NCBI RefSeq assembly: GCF_038443675.1
Contig: NZ_CP151762.1
Coordinates: 2,914,001-2,978,000 of the forward strand
DNA: 64,000 nucleotides
Source: Yoonia sp. G8-12
GTDB lineage: Bacteria; Pseudomonadota; Alphaproteobacteria; Rhodobacterales; Rhodobacteraceae
Reading direction: 5' to 3'
Shown: in pieces, positions 16,549 to 24,285 of the stretch
How positions within the stretch are numbered: position 1 is the first letter of the stretch
Layout of the letters: the number at the start of each line of letters is the position of its first letter
The notes under the pieces: model-generated
Database searches by the model: none
What the model was told of the DNA's origin: nothing
What the model saw: only the letters and a program-made list of their open reading frames with translations
Program-made: the position numbers and the translations under genes

Positions 16549-17430
16549 ATGACTTATCCTATCGATATGACGATTAAGCCCCACGTTTCGCCCTTCTTTG
16601 ATGAGGCGACAAATACGATCAGCTATGTCGTGTCAGAACCCGACGGTGACCATTGCGCGATTATTGATAGCGTGCTCGACATTGACTACGCCGCTGGCCG
16701 TTTGACGTATGGCAGCGCCGATGCCCTGATCGCCGAGGTAGAACGCCGGAGCTTGAAACTAGACTGGATTATCGAGACCCATGTTCACGCCGATCATTTG
16801 AGCGCAGCCCCCTATATTCAGAATAAGCTAGGCGGCAAGATCGGTGTCGGTGACCAGATCACGGTGGTGCAGGACACTTTTGGCAAAGTCTTTAACGCAG
16901 GCACGGAATTCCAGCGCGACGGGTCGCAGTTTGATGCCTTGTTCAAGGACGGCGACACCTATCAGATCGGCAATATGCAAGCGTTTGCTATTGCCACACC
17001 CGGCCATACGCCTGCCTGCATGGTGCATGTGATCGGTGATGCCTGTTTTGTCGGTGATACGCTCTTTATGCCCGATGGTGGATCGGCGCGCGCTGACTTC
17101 CCGGGCGGTGATGCGGGCACGCTTTATGACAGTATCCAAAAGGTGCTGGCCCTGCCCGACGATATGCGCCTGTTCATGTGCCATGACTATGGTCCCAACG
17201 GACGCGATATTAAGTGGGAAACCACCGTGGCCGAAGAAAAGGCCCACAATATCCACGTGGGTCACGGCAAGACGCGTGATGAATTTATCAAGTTCCGCAC
17301 AGAACGTGATGCGACATTGGGCATGCCCAAGTTAATCATCCCGTCGCTGCAGGTGAACATGCGCGCAGGCGAAGTGCCGAAAGATCAAGATGGCAACGAG
17401 ATGCTCAAAGTACCGTTGAACATGCTCTAG
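16549..17430 (+). CDS. MBL-fold metallo-hydrolase, persulfide dioxygenase-like
   Basis: A 293-residue metallo-beta-lactamase-fold protein with H-V-H-A-D-H near residue 80, P-G-H-T-P-A near 150, G-D-T-L-F near 168 and C-H-D-Y near 208. The Y-G-P-N-G-R-D-I-K-W-E-T-T-V-A-E-E segment is typical of ETHE1/Blh enzymes, which use one iron to oxidise glutathione persulfide to sulfite. CAGGAGAAA precedes the start. With an FNR box upstream and a DUF2892 protein nearby, a role in sulfide or persulfide handling at low oxygen is plausible. Glyoxalase II is a less likely alternative. Confidence 0.85.
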   Translation: MTYPIDMTIKPHVSPFFDEATNTISYVVSEPDGDHCAIIDSVLDIDYAAGRLTYGSADALIAEVERRSLKLDWIIETHVHADHLSAAPYIQNKLGGKIGVGDQITVVQDTFGKVFNAGTEFQRDGSQFDALFKDGDTYQIGNMQAFAIATPGHTPACMVHVIGDACFVGDTLFMPDGGSARADFPGGDAGTLYDSIQKVLALPDDMRLFMCHDYGPNGRDIKWETTVAEEKAHNIHVGHGKTRDEFIKFRTERDATLGMPKLIIPSLQVNMRAGEVPKDQDGNEMLKVPLNML

Positions 17431-17460
17431 CCGAGGACATTGCCTTGATTGCTAAAAGCA

Positions 17461-17496
17461 AAGACCCCGTTCAGTTTGACTGAACGGGGTCTTTTT
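17461..17496. terminator. bidirectional intrinsic terminator
   Basis: A 14-bp perfect stem (AAGACCCCGTTCAG / CTGAACGGGGTCTT) with a 5-base loop is followed by TTT on the plus strand; on the minus strand TGCTTTT follows. It lies between the converging MBL and phasin genes and should serve both. Confidence 0.9.
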
Positions 17497-17520
17497 CGAA
17501 CTGCTGGCTACGAAGATCGC

Positions 17521-17883
17521 CTAAACAGGGGTATGCTTGGTTTGGCCTTCGGCGATTGGCATCATATCCATGCCCATCTTGACCAACTTGCCAGTCTCAA
17601 GTGTATATTGGGCATAGGTTTTTTCCAGAAATGTCAGTTGCACCTTTTGCAATTCTTCGGCTGATTTGCACTTCAAAAGCGCGCTCTGGGTTTTTGCATC
17701 TTCACGGATCCGGTCCGCGATAAAATTCGCGATCTCGTTGTTGATATCTGCGACCTTTTCAAACCATCCGGTGTGCATCAATCCCATCGGATCAAAACCC
17801 GAATCCTCGAATTGTTTCATCAGGGCGTTCCCCATGGCAAAAGGGCCCTTGTCGGTGTCAGTCTCTTTTTTTGGCTTGGACAT
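17521..17883 (-). CDS. phasin-family protein
   Basis: A 120-residue helical protein with I-A-N-F-I-A-D-R-I-R-E-D and a C-terminal L-T-F-L-E-K-T-Y-A-Q-Y-T-L-E-T-G-K-L segment, matching the small phasin family. Phasins coat polyhydroxyalkanoate granules. The start at 17883 follows GAAGGGAAAA. A perfect FNR box at 17941-17954 predicts a start near 17906. No PHA synthesis gene is adjacent, so this may be a stress-linked phasin. Confidence 0.75.
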   Translation of the reverse strand: MSKPKKETDTDKGPFAMGNALMKQFEDSGFDPMGLMHTGWFEKVADINNEIANFIADRIREDAKTQSALLKCKSAEELQKVQLTFLEKTYAQYTLETGKLVKMGMDMMPIAEGQTKHTPV

Positions 17884-17940
17884 AGATTTTTCCCTTCTGT
17901 TCACTCTGCGCGATCGTAACCTGCGGCCATCAGGTCGGCA

Positions 17941-17954
17941 TTGATATGTATCAA
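17941..17954. promoter_or_regulatory. FNR box upstream of phasin
   Basis: TTGATATGTATCAA matches the consensus perfectly. At -41.5 on the minus strand it gives a 23-base leader to the phasin start. Confidence 0.75.
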
Positions 17955-17995
17955 CGGCGATAGCGCGGGTGTTGCGCGGCGAGTGGGTCACATGC

Positions 17996-18433
17996 CTAGA
18001 CCAGCATGATGTCACTCAGATGGTCAGGCAGTTCATTCAGCGGAATATGTGTCAGGTCTTTGGGCACTTCTGCGTGCAAGGCAGATTTGAGCGGGGGCGT
18101 CAGCGTTTTGCGCAAAATGCCGAGCATGGCGGGAGAGGCCACAAGAACGAGGCGCTCGAAGTCGCCGTGATCGCGTGCAGTTTCAAGATAGGCGACAATA
18201 TCTTTGGCAAAGGTCGCTGCTGCGAGCCCCTTCAGATCAGGGTCCGAGATGCTGCCGCGGTTTGGTCCGGCGGCTGCATTTTGCATTCCGGGGGCATCAG
18301 ACAATTCGGTGATGGCCGGGGCTTCCAGCCCTTCGGTGCTGTGCCCATAGATCCCTTTTCCAGGGCCATCGTTGACGGCGATACGCACGGTTCCGGAATC
18401 CGCCAATACGATCCAAGTCTTATGTGGTTTCAT
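17996..18433 (-). CDS. host attachment family protein (BaeRF-like)
   Basis: A 145-residue protein with T-W-I-V-L-A-D-S-G-T-V-R-I near its start and F-E-R-L-V-L-V-A-S-P-A-M-L-G-I-L-R near residue 105, the pattern of the host-attachment/eRF1-domain-1-like family. I chose the start at 18433, eight bases after AGGAG; ATG at 18439 is too close. An FNR-like box is shared with the divergent kinase. The name comes from an Agrobacterium plant-attachment study; the molecular role is unknown, perhaps ribosome-related. Confidence 0.78.
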   Translation of the reverse strand: MKPHKTWIVLADSGTVRIAVNDGPGKGIYGHSTEGLEAPAITELSDAPGMQNAAAGPNRGSISDPDLKGLAAATFAKDIVAYLETARDHGDFERLVLVASPAMLGILRKTLTPPLKSALHAEVPKDLTHIPLNELPDHLSDIMLV

Positions 18434-18486
18434 CGCCATTTCTCCTATGAGTTTGGCACAATCTAGGGGCATGGTGCGGGGTGCAG

Positions 18487-18500
18487 TTGATTTTTCTCAA
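18487..18500. promoter_or_regulatory. FNR-like box between host-attachment gene and hybrid kinase
   Basis: TTGATTTTTCTCAA has one mismatch to TTGAT-N4-ATCAA. At -41.5 it gives leaders of 16 bases (kinase, plus) and 19 bases (minus), so it could serve both genes. Confidence 0.6.
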
Positions 18501-18550
18501 TAACCAAGGGCACTGTCCCTAGAGCAACAGTCGAGAAGAGGCGGAACTTG

Positions 18551-20080
18551 ATGAGCGATTTCAAACACGACGCGCTTTTGTTCAAGGCCTTGCTTGATGC
18601 GATGCCTGATGCTGTTGTTGTCAGTGATCTTGAAGGGATGATCACACAGACCAATCTCGCTGTCGGGCACTTGTTCGGCCACGATCCAGCACAACTGGTC
18701 GGGAAAAGCATCAACATTCTGATGCCGAAGGCGCTAGCGGATCGGCATGACGGGTTTATACAACGTTATCTGGAGACCGACCAACCGCGGATTATGAGGC
18801 GGGGACGAGCTGTCGAAGGACTGCGGAGTGACGGGACGGCGTTTCCCTTGCACGCATCTTTGGGAAAGACCGAGCACGGCGGCGAGACCTACTTCATCGC
18901 GATCCTGCACGATCTGAGCAAACGCAAGGCTGCCGAGGACGCTTTGGCACGGTCCGCCCGCGTTGACGCCATCGGGCAGATGACCAGCGGGATCAGCCAC
19001 GATTTCAGCAATATCCTGACCGTCATTATTGGCAATCTTGAACTGCTAGAAGCACGCATTGAAGGCGCGGACAATAAAGAGATCATCTCGGATGCGGCAG
19101 AGGCGGCCCAGTTGGGCGCGGAACTGACCTCGAGGATCAGCGCATTTGCACGCAACACAATCACGCATTTTGACCCGACCGATGTGAACGAGGCCTGTGA
19201 TGCAGCCACTGCGCTGATCCAGCGTACCTTTGATCCGCACCACGAGATTGCCTTTGAACGCACCGATCCGTTGCCGGTTGTTCTGGCTGACACCACACAG
19301 CTGCAATCAGCGTTGATCAATATTGCCTTAAACGCCCGCGACGCCATGCCGGATGGTGGCAAGTTGGTCGTCCGGACGGAGACCGTGCTGATTGACGATA
19401 GCTACATGGCGCAAGAACTTGATGTGGCGCAGGGGCATTATGTGCGTATCTCGGTGACAGACACAGGGGTCGGCATGGGGCCGGACACGCAGCAAAAAGC
19501 GTTCGAGCCGTTCTTCACGACCAAACCCATTGGGCATGGGACGGGACTTGGGCTTGCGATGGTCTATGGCTTTGTGCGGCAATGCGGTGGCCACGTCGCG
19601 ATCTATAGCGAAATCGGGCTGGGCACGACGATTGCGCTGTATTTTCCGATCTTGGGTGAAGCGCCGCCCATTCGCCAGACCGCCGGGCAAAGCATCGCCC
19701 GCCATGATGCGCGTGGTCAATCCGTTTTGGTGGTTGAAGATAACCCTCAGGTACGGCGGCTGACGACAGCGCGGCTCAAGGAGCTGGGTTATACTGTCCA
19801 TGAAAGCGGGTCTGGCGACGATGCTACTGAAATCCTGCGTCGGCAAAGCAACATCGATGCGGTCTTTACCGATCTCGTGATGCCCGGAGAGATGGATGGC
19901 CTAGCGCTTGCGCGTCACATCGTGGCGACTTATCCCCATATCCGTATTCTGCTGACGTCGGGCTATGGTGAAGACATCCTGAAAGCCAAGAAGACCGAGA
20001 CAAACCTGCAAATCCTGCGCAAGCCCTACCGTCAGTCAGAACTGGCCAATGCGCTTTCTGCATTGTTCGACAGGGATTGA
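18551..20080 (+). CDS. hybrid histidine kinase with FixL-like heme PAS domain and receiver
   Basis: A 509-residue soluble protein: PAS at 8-122, HisKA with phosphoacceptor His150 in G-I-S-H-D-F-S-N, HATPase with N-A-R-D-A-M-P-D-G-G and G-T-G-L-G-L-A-M-V near 300-340, and a receiver domain from about 390 with V-V-E-D-N and F-T-D-L-V-M-P. The PAS keeps His66, Arg72 and Arg86 with the spacing I recall for Bradyrhizobium FixL His200, Arg206 and Arg220 (heme ligand and oxygen-responsive arginine), so heme-based oxygen sensing is likely. FixL His214 is Arg80 here. GAGG precedes ATG 18551. Its 3' end overlaps the converging response regulator by 49 bases. Confidence 0.88.
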   Translation: MSDFKHDALLFKALLDAMPDAVVVSDLEGMITQTNLAVGHLFGHDPAQLVGKSINILMPKALADRHDGFIQRYLETDQPRIMRRGRAVEGLRSDGTAFPLHASLGKTEHGGETYFIAILHDLSKRKAAEDALARSARVDAIGQMTSGISHDFSNILTVIIGNLELLEARIEGADNKEIISDAAEAAQLGAELTSRISAFARNTITHFDPTDVNEACDAATALIQRTFDPHHEIAFERTDPLPVVLADTTQLQSALINIALNARDAMPDGGKLVVRTETVLIDDSYMAQELDVAQGHYVRISVTDTGVGMGPDTQQKAFEPFFTTKPIGHGTGLGLAMVYGFVRQCGGHVAIYSEIGLGTTIALYFPILGEAPPIRQTAGQSIARHDARGQSVLVVEDNPQVRRLTTARLKELGYTVHESGSGDDATEILRRQSNIDAVFTDLVMPGEMDGLALARHIVATYPHIRILLTSGYGEDILKAKKTETNLQILRKPYRQSELANALSALFDRD

Positions 20081-20802
20081 TCGTCGCAACCCCGTACGTC
20101 GCAAGTGAACGAATAGCCGATTCCGCGGATGGTCGAGATCAATCGGGGTGATGCAGGGTTGCGTTCGATCTTCTTGCGCAGGCGGGCAATCTGGTTGTCG
20201 ATTGTGCGATCGAGCGGCGCATAGCTTTGCCCGCCAGTAAGATCCATCAACTGTTCGCGTGACAGCACGCGCTTGGGGCGGTGCAAGAACACTTCTAACA
20301 AAGTGAACTCACCACTCGTCAGCTCAACCAATTCATGGTTGCGGTCCAGCAGCTTCATCTGTGCAGGAATGGCGACCATGTCGTCGAACACCCAACAGGG
20401 GTCTTCATGTAATGCCATTGCCGGTTGCGTCGGGCGATGTGACCGGCGCAAGATTGTCTTGACGCGGGCGACCACTTCACGCAGATGAAACGGCTTTGAA
20501 ATATAGTCATCCGCGCCTATCTCGAGCCCGACCACGCGATCAATCACATCGCTTTTTGCAGTGACCATAATGATCGGGACGGACGACCTTTGGCGAATGG
20601 CCCTCGCTACGTCCAAGCCATCATCGGGGCCCAGATCCAGATCCAATGTCACCAGATCAATCTGACCAGTGGCAAGTGCCTCCAGCGTGGCAGCCTTATC
20701 GCCAGCCTCGCGCACTTCGCTGCCCTCGCCTTCAAAGCAACGACGCAGCAAGGTTCTGATCTTCGGGTCGTCGTCAACGACCAGGATGACAGCGTTTTTC
20801 AT
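20032..20802 (-). CDS. OmpR/PhoB-type response regulator
   Basis: A 256-residue two-domain regulator. The receiver has D-D-D-P-K at residues 9-13, phosphoacceptor Asp in L-V-T-L-D-L-D-L near 54, T-A-K near 84 and S-K-P-F near 105. The C-terminal winged helix (about 140-235) has the R-T-I-D-N-Q-I-A-R-L-R-K-K-I-E recognition region and G-I-G-Y-S-F. The start ATG at 20802 follows AAGGA at long spacing. It converges on the hybrid kinase and is divergent from the Crp/Fnr gene. The hybrid kinase is the obvious candidate partner, possibly through its own receiver, but this is inferred from position. Confidence 0.9.
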   Translation of the reverse strand: MKNAVILVVDDDPKIRTLLRRCFEGEGSEVREAGDKAATLEALATGQIDLVTLDLDLGPDDGLDVARAIRQRSSVPIIMVTAKSDVIDRVVGLEIGADDYISKPFHLREVVARVKTILRRSHRPTQPAMALHEDPCWVFDDMVAIPAQMKLLDRNHELVELTSGEFTLLEVFLHRPKRVLSREQLMDLTGGQSYAPLDRTIDNQIARLRKKIERNPASPRLISTIRGIGYSFTCDVRGCDDQSLSNNAESALASSD

Positions 20803-20967
20803 GAACGGGTTCCAGTCCTTCCTGCACTTAGAAAGTAGGGACTTCGTCGCTCTGAGCCTAGCGAATTTGTGGCACTGATACAAATTGATACAAAGCGATG
20901 CGGTCACGCCGATATGGACGATACGAATCGATCATAGTTTTGCTGCATTCCATAGAAGGAAGCTGCC

Positions 20968-21645
20968 ATGTACGTGACCGCCTCGCCGAGCATCAATGAC
21001 GACTTCATCGTCGTGCGCACCCCACAGCCATCTATCGCAAAACAAACAACGATAACGATCAAGCCGGGCAAGCATCTGTTCCTTGAAGATGACCCTGCTG
21101 ACCTGATCTATGAAGTAGCCAGCGGGGTTTTGCGCCTGACACGGATCATGGAGGACGGACGCCGACAGGTGATCGCCTTTGGATATCCGGGGGATACAGT
21201 CGGTTTCCCAAGCAATGGGCACTATCATACAGATTGCGACGCGCTTGTGCCGACAACATTGATCGTCCACCGGCGGTCGGACCTTGAAAGCGCCAAGGGT
21301 GATCCCGATCTGCATCTACGCCTTTTGCGGGCCGCTTTACGTGAAATCAGCGGGATGCAGGACCATTTTATGATGCTGGGTCGCAAATCATCGATTGAGA
21401 AGCTGGCCTCTTTTCTGACTGTGCTTTCCACCCGCGTCGGTGAACCACTTGGCGAACTCACGCAAATCGCCCTGCCCATGACCCGCGCGGATATCGCGGA
21501 TTTTCTGGGGCTGACCACGGAAACCATCAGCCGCACCTTCACACAGCTGCGCAAGTCGCAAATCATCGCGATCGACCATGTGAATACCGTGATTATCCTC
21601 AAACCTGTTGCTTTGCGCGCCATCGCGCAAGGAGACAACGACTAG
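20968..21645 (+). CDS. Crp/Fnr-family transcriptional regulator without Fe-S cysteines
   Basis: A 225-residue protein with a cyclic-nucleotide-binding fold (residues 25-130) and a C-terminal HTH: T-R-A-D-I-A-D-F-L-G-L-T-T-E-T-I-S-R. The E-T-I-S-R recognition helix matches FNR/FixK-type readers of TTGAT-N4-ATCAA. Only one cysteine is visible (near residue 90) and the N-terminal cluster of FNR is missing, so it cannot bind a 4Fe-4S cluster; it is more like FixK or DNR. AGAAGGA precedes ATG 20968. It is a strong candidate to bind the FNR boxes in this block. Confidence 0.9.
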   Translation: MYVTASPSINDDFIVVRTPQPSIAKQTTITIKPGKHLFLEDDPADLIYEVASGVLRLTRIMEDGRRQVIAFGYPGDTVGFPSNGHYHTDCDALVPTTLIVHRRSDLESAKGDPDLHLRLLRAALREISGMQDHFMMLGRKSSIEKLASFLTVLSTRVGEPLGELTQIALPMTRADIADFLGLTTETISRTFTQLRKSQIIAIDHVNTVIILKPVALRAIAQGDND

Positions 21646-21664
21646 TTCAAAGACCCCCTGACTG

Positions 21665-21701
21665 CCGAGGCCGCGCTTATGCACGCGGGCCTCGGTTTTT
21701 T
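21665..21701 (+). terminator. intrinsic terminator of Crp/Fnr gene
   Basis: CCGAGGCC-GCG pairs with CGC-GGGCCTCGG around a short loop and is followed by six T residues. It lies 20 bases past the stop at 21645. Confidence 0.9.
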
Positions 21702-21741
21702 CTGCGGCATGGAACGCGCTTTATCTGAACAGCCGTCCCAA

Positions 21742-21755
21742 TTGAGCAATATCAA
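21742..21755. promoter_or_regulatory. FNR-like box upstream of second usp
   Basis: TTGAGCAATATCAA has one mismatch to the consensus. At -41.5 it predicts a start near 21790 and an 80-base leader to the gene at 21871. Confidence 0.6.
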
Positions 21756-21870
21756 AACTGCCACGCGCGCTTCCCGTAAAAAGGGGTGTAACGCATCAAT
21801 GCGTTGCGAAGTCGAGAGTAGCTTGTCGCACCGGTTTTTCGGATGCCACAGCTGAATTGGAGGATACTTT

Positions 21871-22710
21871 ATGACCCTGCGCACAATCCTAGTTTGCTTG
21901 ACCAGCACAGATACGGCGACAGAACTCCTGCGATCCGCAGCGGTTCTTGCGCGGCGGGACAATGCCCATATGATTGGGCTTTATGTCACTGAATCTCTGG
22001 TCGTTTACCCCGGCATTGCAGTCCATATCCCCGAGGTGAGCTATCAGGGTTTTATTGCTAGTCAAAAGGCCCATACCAAAGAGGTGAAAGAGCTCTTTGA
22101 CACCTTCGCGAAAACCGAGGATTTTCCCACCGAATGGCGGCAAGTCAGCAGCGAGAACGGCTTTCTGGCCGACAGCATTATCGCCAACGCCCGCTTTGTC
22201 GATTTGGTCGTGATGGCGCAAGAAGAGGACGGTGAAGACCGCCCGCTGATCAACAACCTGCAAGAGCGGGTGATCAAAGAGGGCGGACGCCCAGTGCTTG
22301 TCATTCCGCGCGGCTACACCGCTGAAACGCTGGGTGAGAAGGTATTGTTGGGGTGGAGCGAGACGCGCGAAGCGACACGTGCTGTGCATGACATGATGGA
22401 AGTCGCCAGCGCAGATGCCAGCGTCAGAATTCTGCGGGTTGGCAAAGCACCCAGCAACACACTGGCGGATCATACTGCCAACGACCTTGCCGTTGCACTC
22501 AGCCGGCATGGCCCAAGTGTTGAGATTGTGCACCGGGAAAAAGATGGTGGCAAAGTGCCTGACATTCTGGCGCACGAAGCCTTTGAGATGGGTGCGGATA
22601 TGATCGCTACTGGTGCGTTCGGCCATTCGCGGGCCTACGATTTTGTAATTGGTGCCGTAACGGGGCATCTGCTCAGCGATGCCAAGCTGCCGGTCATGTT
22701 CTCAAAATAG
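21871..22710 (+). CDS. universal stress protein, two UspA domains
   Basis: A 279-residue tandem Usp protein. The first domain starts T-I-L-V-C-L-T-S and ends with P-V-L-V-I-P; the second ends with G-A-F-G-H-S-R-A-Y-D-F-V-I-G-A-V-T near residue 258, a G-2x-G-like ATP motif. GGAGG precedes the start by eight bases. It is distinct from the 7.2 kb Usp, yet both are associated with FNR-like boxes. Its stop is two bases from the stop of the converging exonuclease-like gene. Confidence 0.9.
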   Translation: MTLRTILVCLTSTDTATELLRSAAVLARRDNAHMIGLYVTESLVVYPGIAVHIPEVSYQGFIASQKAHTKEVKELFDTFAKTEDFPTEWRQVSSENGFLADSIIANARFVDLVVMAQEEDGEDRPLINNLQERVIKEGGRPVLVIPRGYTAETLGEKVLLGWSETREATRAVHDMMEVASADASVRILRVGKAPSNTLADHTANDLAVALSRHGPSVEIVHREKDGGKVPDILAHEAFEMGADMIATGAFGHSRAYDFVIGAVTGHLLSDAKLPVMFSK

Positions 22711-22711
22711 C

Positions 22712-23413
22712 TTAAGCGATGTCCGCCCAGATCGGCAGGTGGTCCGAGGCAATCCGGGCAAGCGGCCGCTGATCGACCCCGGCATCGGTCAGCGTCACAC
22801 CATGTGAGAGCGCGAGCCTGTCCAGTGCCGCAATCGGGCGCGCGGCGTGAAAGCTCCGACCGGGGCTATAAAGTGTAAAACCTTCTTGCAGCGCCTCGAA
22901 CCCACGGGTCACTGCCCATTCGTTCATATCGCCGATGATCGCCACCCTTTGGGTTTGCCCAAGCTCTGCAACAATAGATCGCAATTGGCGGCGGCGTGAA
23001 TGGCGCAGTAACCCTAGATGCACGCCAACAATGGTCAAACCGTTTCCAAGCGTCACCGACACCGCGCCGCGCGGTTCTGCACCGGGCAGGTCAATCTGGC
23101 TGGCGCTGCTGACTGCAATACCGCGCCTGACAAGAACCGCATTGCCATGCCAACCAAGGCTAACGTCATTGGTGGCCAGCGGCACAACGTCAAAATCGGT
23201 CGCCCGCGCGATCAACTCCCTTGGAAGCGCTGTTGGCCGATCACCCATCCGGCGGTCCGCCTCTTGCAAGGTGATTACATCCGCGTCGAGTGTGTTGATC
23301 ACGTCGAGCACGCGCCCCGGATCACGACGGCGATCAAGACCGCGCGCCTTGCGGATGTTATAACTGGCGAGCCGGAGGGGACGGTCCTTGCGGGTGTGTG
23401 ACATGAAAGGCAT
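22712..23413 (-). CDS. endonuclease/exonuclease/phosphatase-family protein
   Basis: A 233-residue EEP-fold protein: A-S-Y-N-I-R-K-A-R-G near residue 16, L-Q-E-A-D-R near 49, G-V-H-L near 128, G-D-M-N-E-W near 158 and the terminal S-D-H-L-P-I motif. These are the usual metal and catalytic residues (Asn, Glu, Asp-x-Asn, Asp-His). Members include nucleases and phosphodiesterases, so the substrate is open. The start is either ATG 23413 or ATG 23404; neither has a clear ribosome site. The divergent membrane protein begins only 37 bases away. Confidence 0.82.
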   Translation of the reverse strand: MPFMSHTRKDRPLRLASYNIRKARGLDRRRDPGRVLDVINTLDADVITLQEADRRMGDRPTALPRELIARATDFDVVPLATNDVSLGWHGNAVLVRRGIAVSSASQIDLPGAEPRGAVSVTLGNGLTIVGVHLGLLRHSRRRQLRSIVAELGQTQRVAIIGDMNEWAVTRGFEALQEGFTLYSPGRSFHAARPIAALDRLALSHGVTLTDAGVDQRPLARIASDHLPIWADIA

Positions 23414-23450
23414 ATATACATTGGGCGCCGAAAAAACAGAGGCTGGACCT

Positions 23451-24090
23451 GTGAGATTGCAACTTCGTCAACAAGGCTATCTGGTACGCGGCCTCTGGGC
23501 GCTCTTGGTTCTGGCAGCCGTTGGCGCTGCGTTCGAGGGGCGCTGGGCACTGACATTCGTGGCTCTTGCGACACTTGCTCTGGCCGTGGCACCGCTGGTT
23601 CTGGCCAGTCGATTGGACATCACCCTGCCACTGCCGTTTGTGGCGGCCGCCACCATTTTCGTAATCGCTTCGGTCTTCATGGGCGAAGCCTTTGATTTCT
23701 ATGAACGGTTCTGGTGGTGGGATATCGCGTTGCACGGATCATCCGCCATTGGCTTTGGATTGGTCGGGTTCATCTTTGTGCTGATGATGTTCGAAGGTGA
23801 CCGCTTTGCCGCCCCCTTGGGCATTATGTCTGATGGCATTCGGACTTGCGGTGACCGTGGGTGCGTGTTGGGAGATCTTTGAATTCGCAATGGACCAGTG
23901 GTTCGGGCTGAATATGCAAAAATCAGGGCTGCAAGACACGATGGGTGACCTGATCGTCGATGTCATAGGCGCTGCATTGGCCAGTTGGCTGGGCTATGTT
24001 TACTTAAGGGCCAATGACAAATCCTTCCGGACTTGGCCCATTGACCGGTTTGTGGCTTTGAATAAAAAGCTCTTCCGCAAGCACAGATAA
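23451..24090 (+). pseudogene. YjdF/DUF2238-like membrane protein, frameshifted
   Basis: The frame from GTG 23451 (AGAGG eight bases before) encodes five hydrophobic segments including F-Y-E-R-F-W-W-W-D-I-A-L-H-G-S-S. It runs off into a wrong frame after R-F-A-A-P at a C5 run (23812-23816) and stops at 23882. The rest, W-A-L-C-L-M-A-F-G-L-A-V-T-V-G-A-C-W-E-I-F-E, reads in another frame to 24090. Removing one C restores a protein of about 212 residues with the D-T-M-G-D-L-I-V-D family motif. This is either a real one-base insertion or a sequencing error. The function of the family is not established. Confidence 0.75.
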
Positions 24091-24125
24091 TGATAAGATC
24101 CTGACATCATCAGCTAAATGGATGC

Positions 24126-24201
24126 TGGTGACCCCGGCAGGATTCGAACCTGCAACCTGCCCCTTAGGAGGGGCTGCTCTATCCAGTTGAGCCACGGGGC
24201 C
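24126..24201 (-). tRNA. tRNA-Arg (anticodon CCU)
   Basis: The cloverleaf reads on the minus strand: acceptor GGCCCCG / CGGGGTC, D arm GCTC...GAGC, T arm GCAGG-TTCGAAT-CCTGC, discriminator A and encoded CCA. The anticodon arm is GCCCC-TCCTAA-GGGGC: a 5-bp stem with only a 6-base loop. The standard form would be GCCCC-CTCCTAA-GGGGC, so one C is missing. The anticodon is still recognisable as CCU, which reads AGG. See the findings for whether this is an error. Confidence 0.85.
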
Positions 24202-24285
24202 TTTAGCCAATGCGTGAATGCAATGCTTTGCTAAATTGGTCAACTGCGATGCTGTTCTGGCTTTTGTCACAAAGCCCCGCTAACA

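Noticed and set aside
20880..20967. An FNR box in front of the Crp/Fnr gene (TTGATACAAAGCGA)
   Set aside because: The second half-site is absent; too weak to call autoregulation.
24004..24270. 88-codon minus-strand frame over the tRNA
   Set aside because: Its readable stretch V-A-Q-L-D-R-A is the translation of the tRNA-Arg gene, a known artefact.
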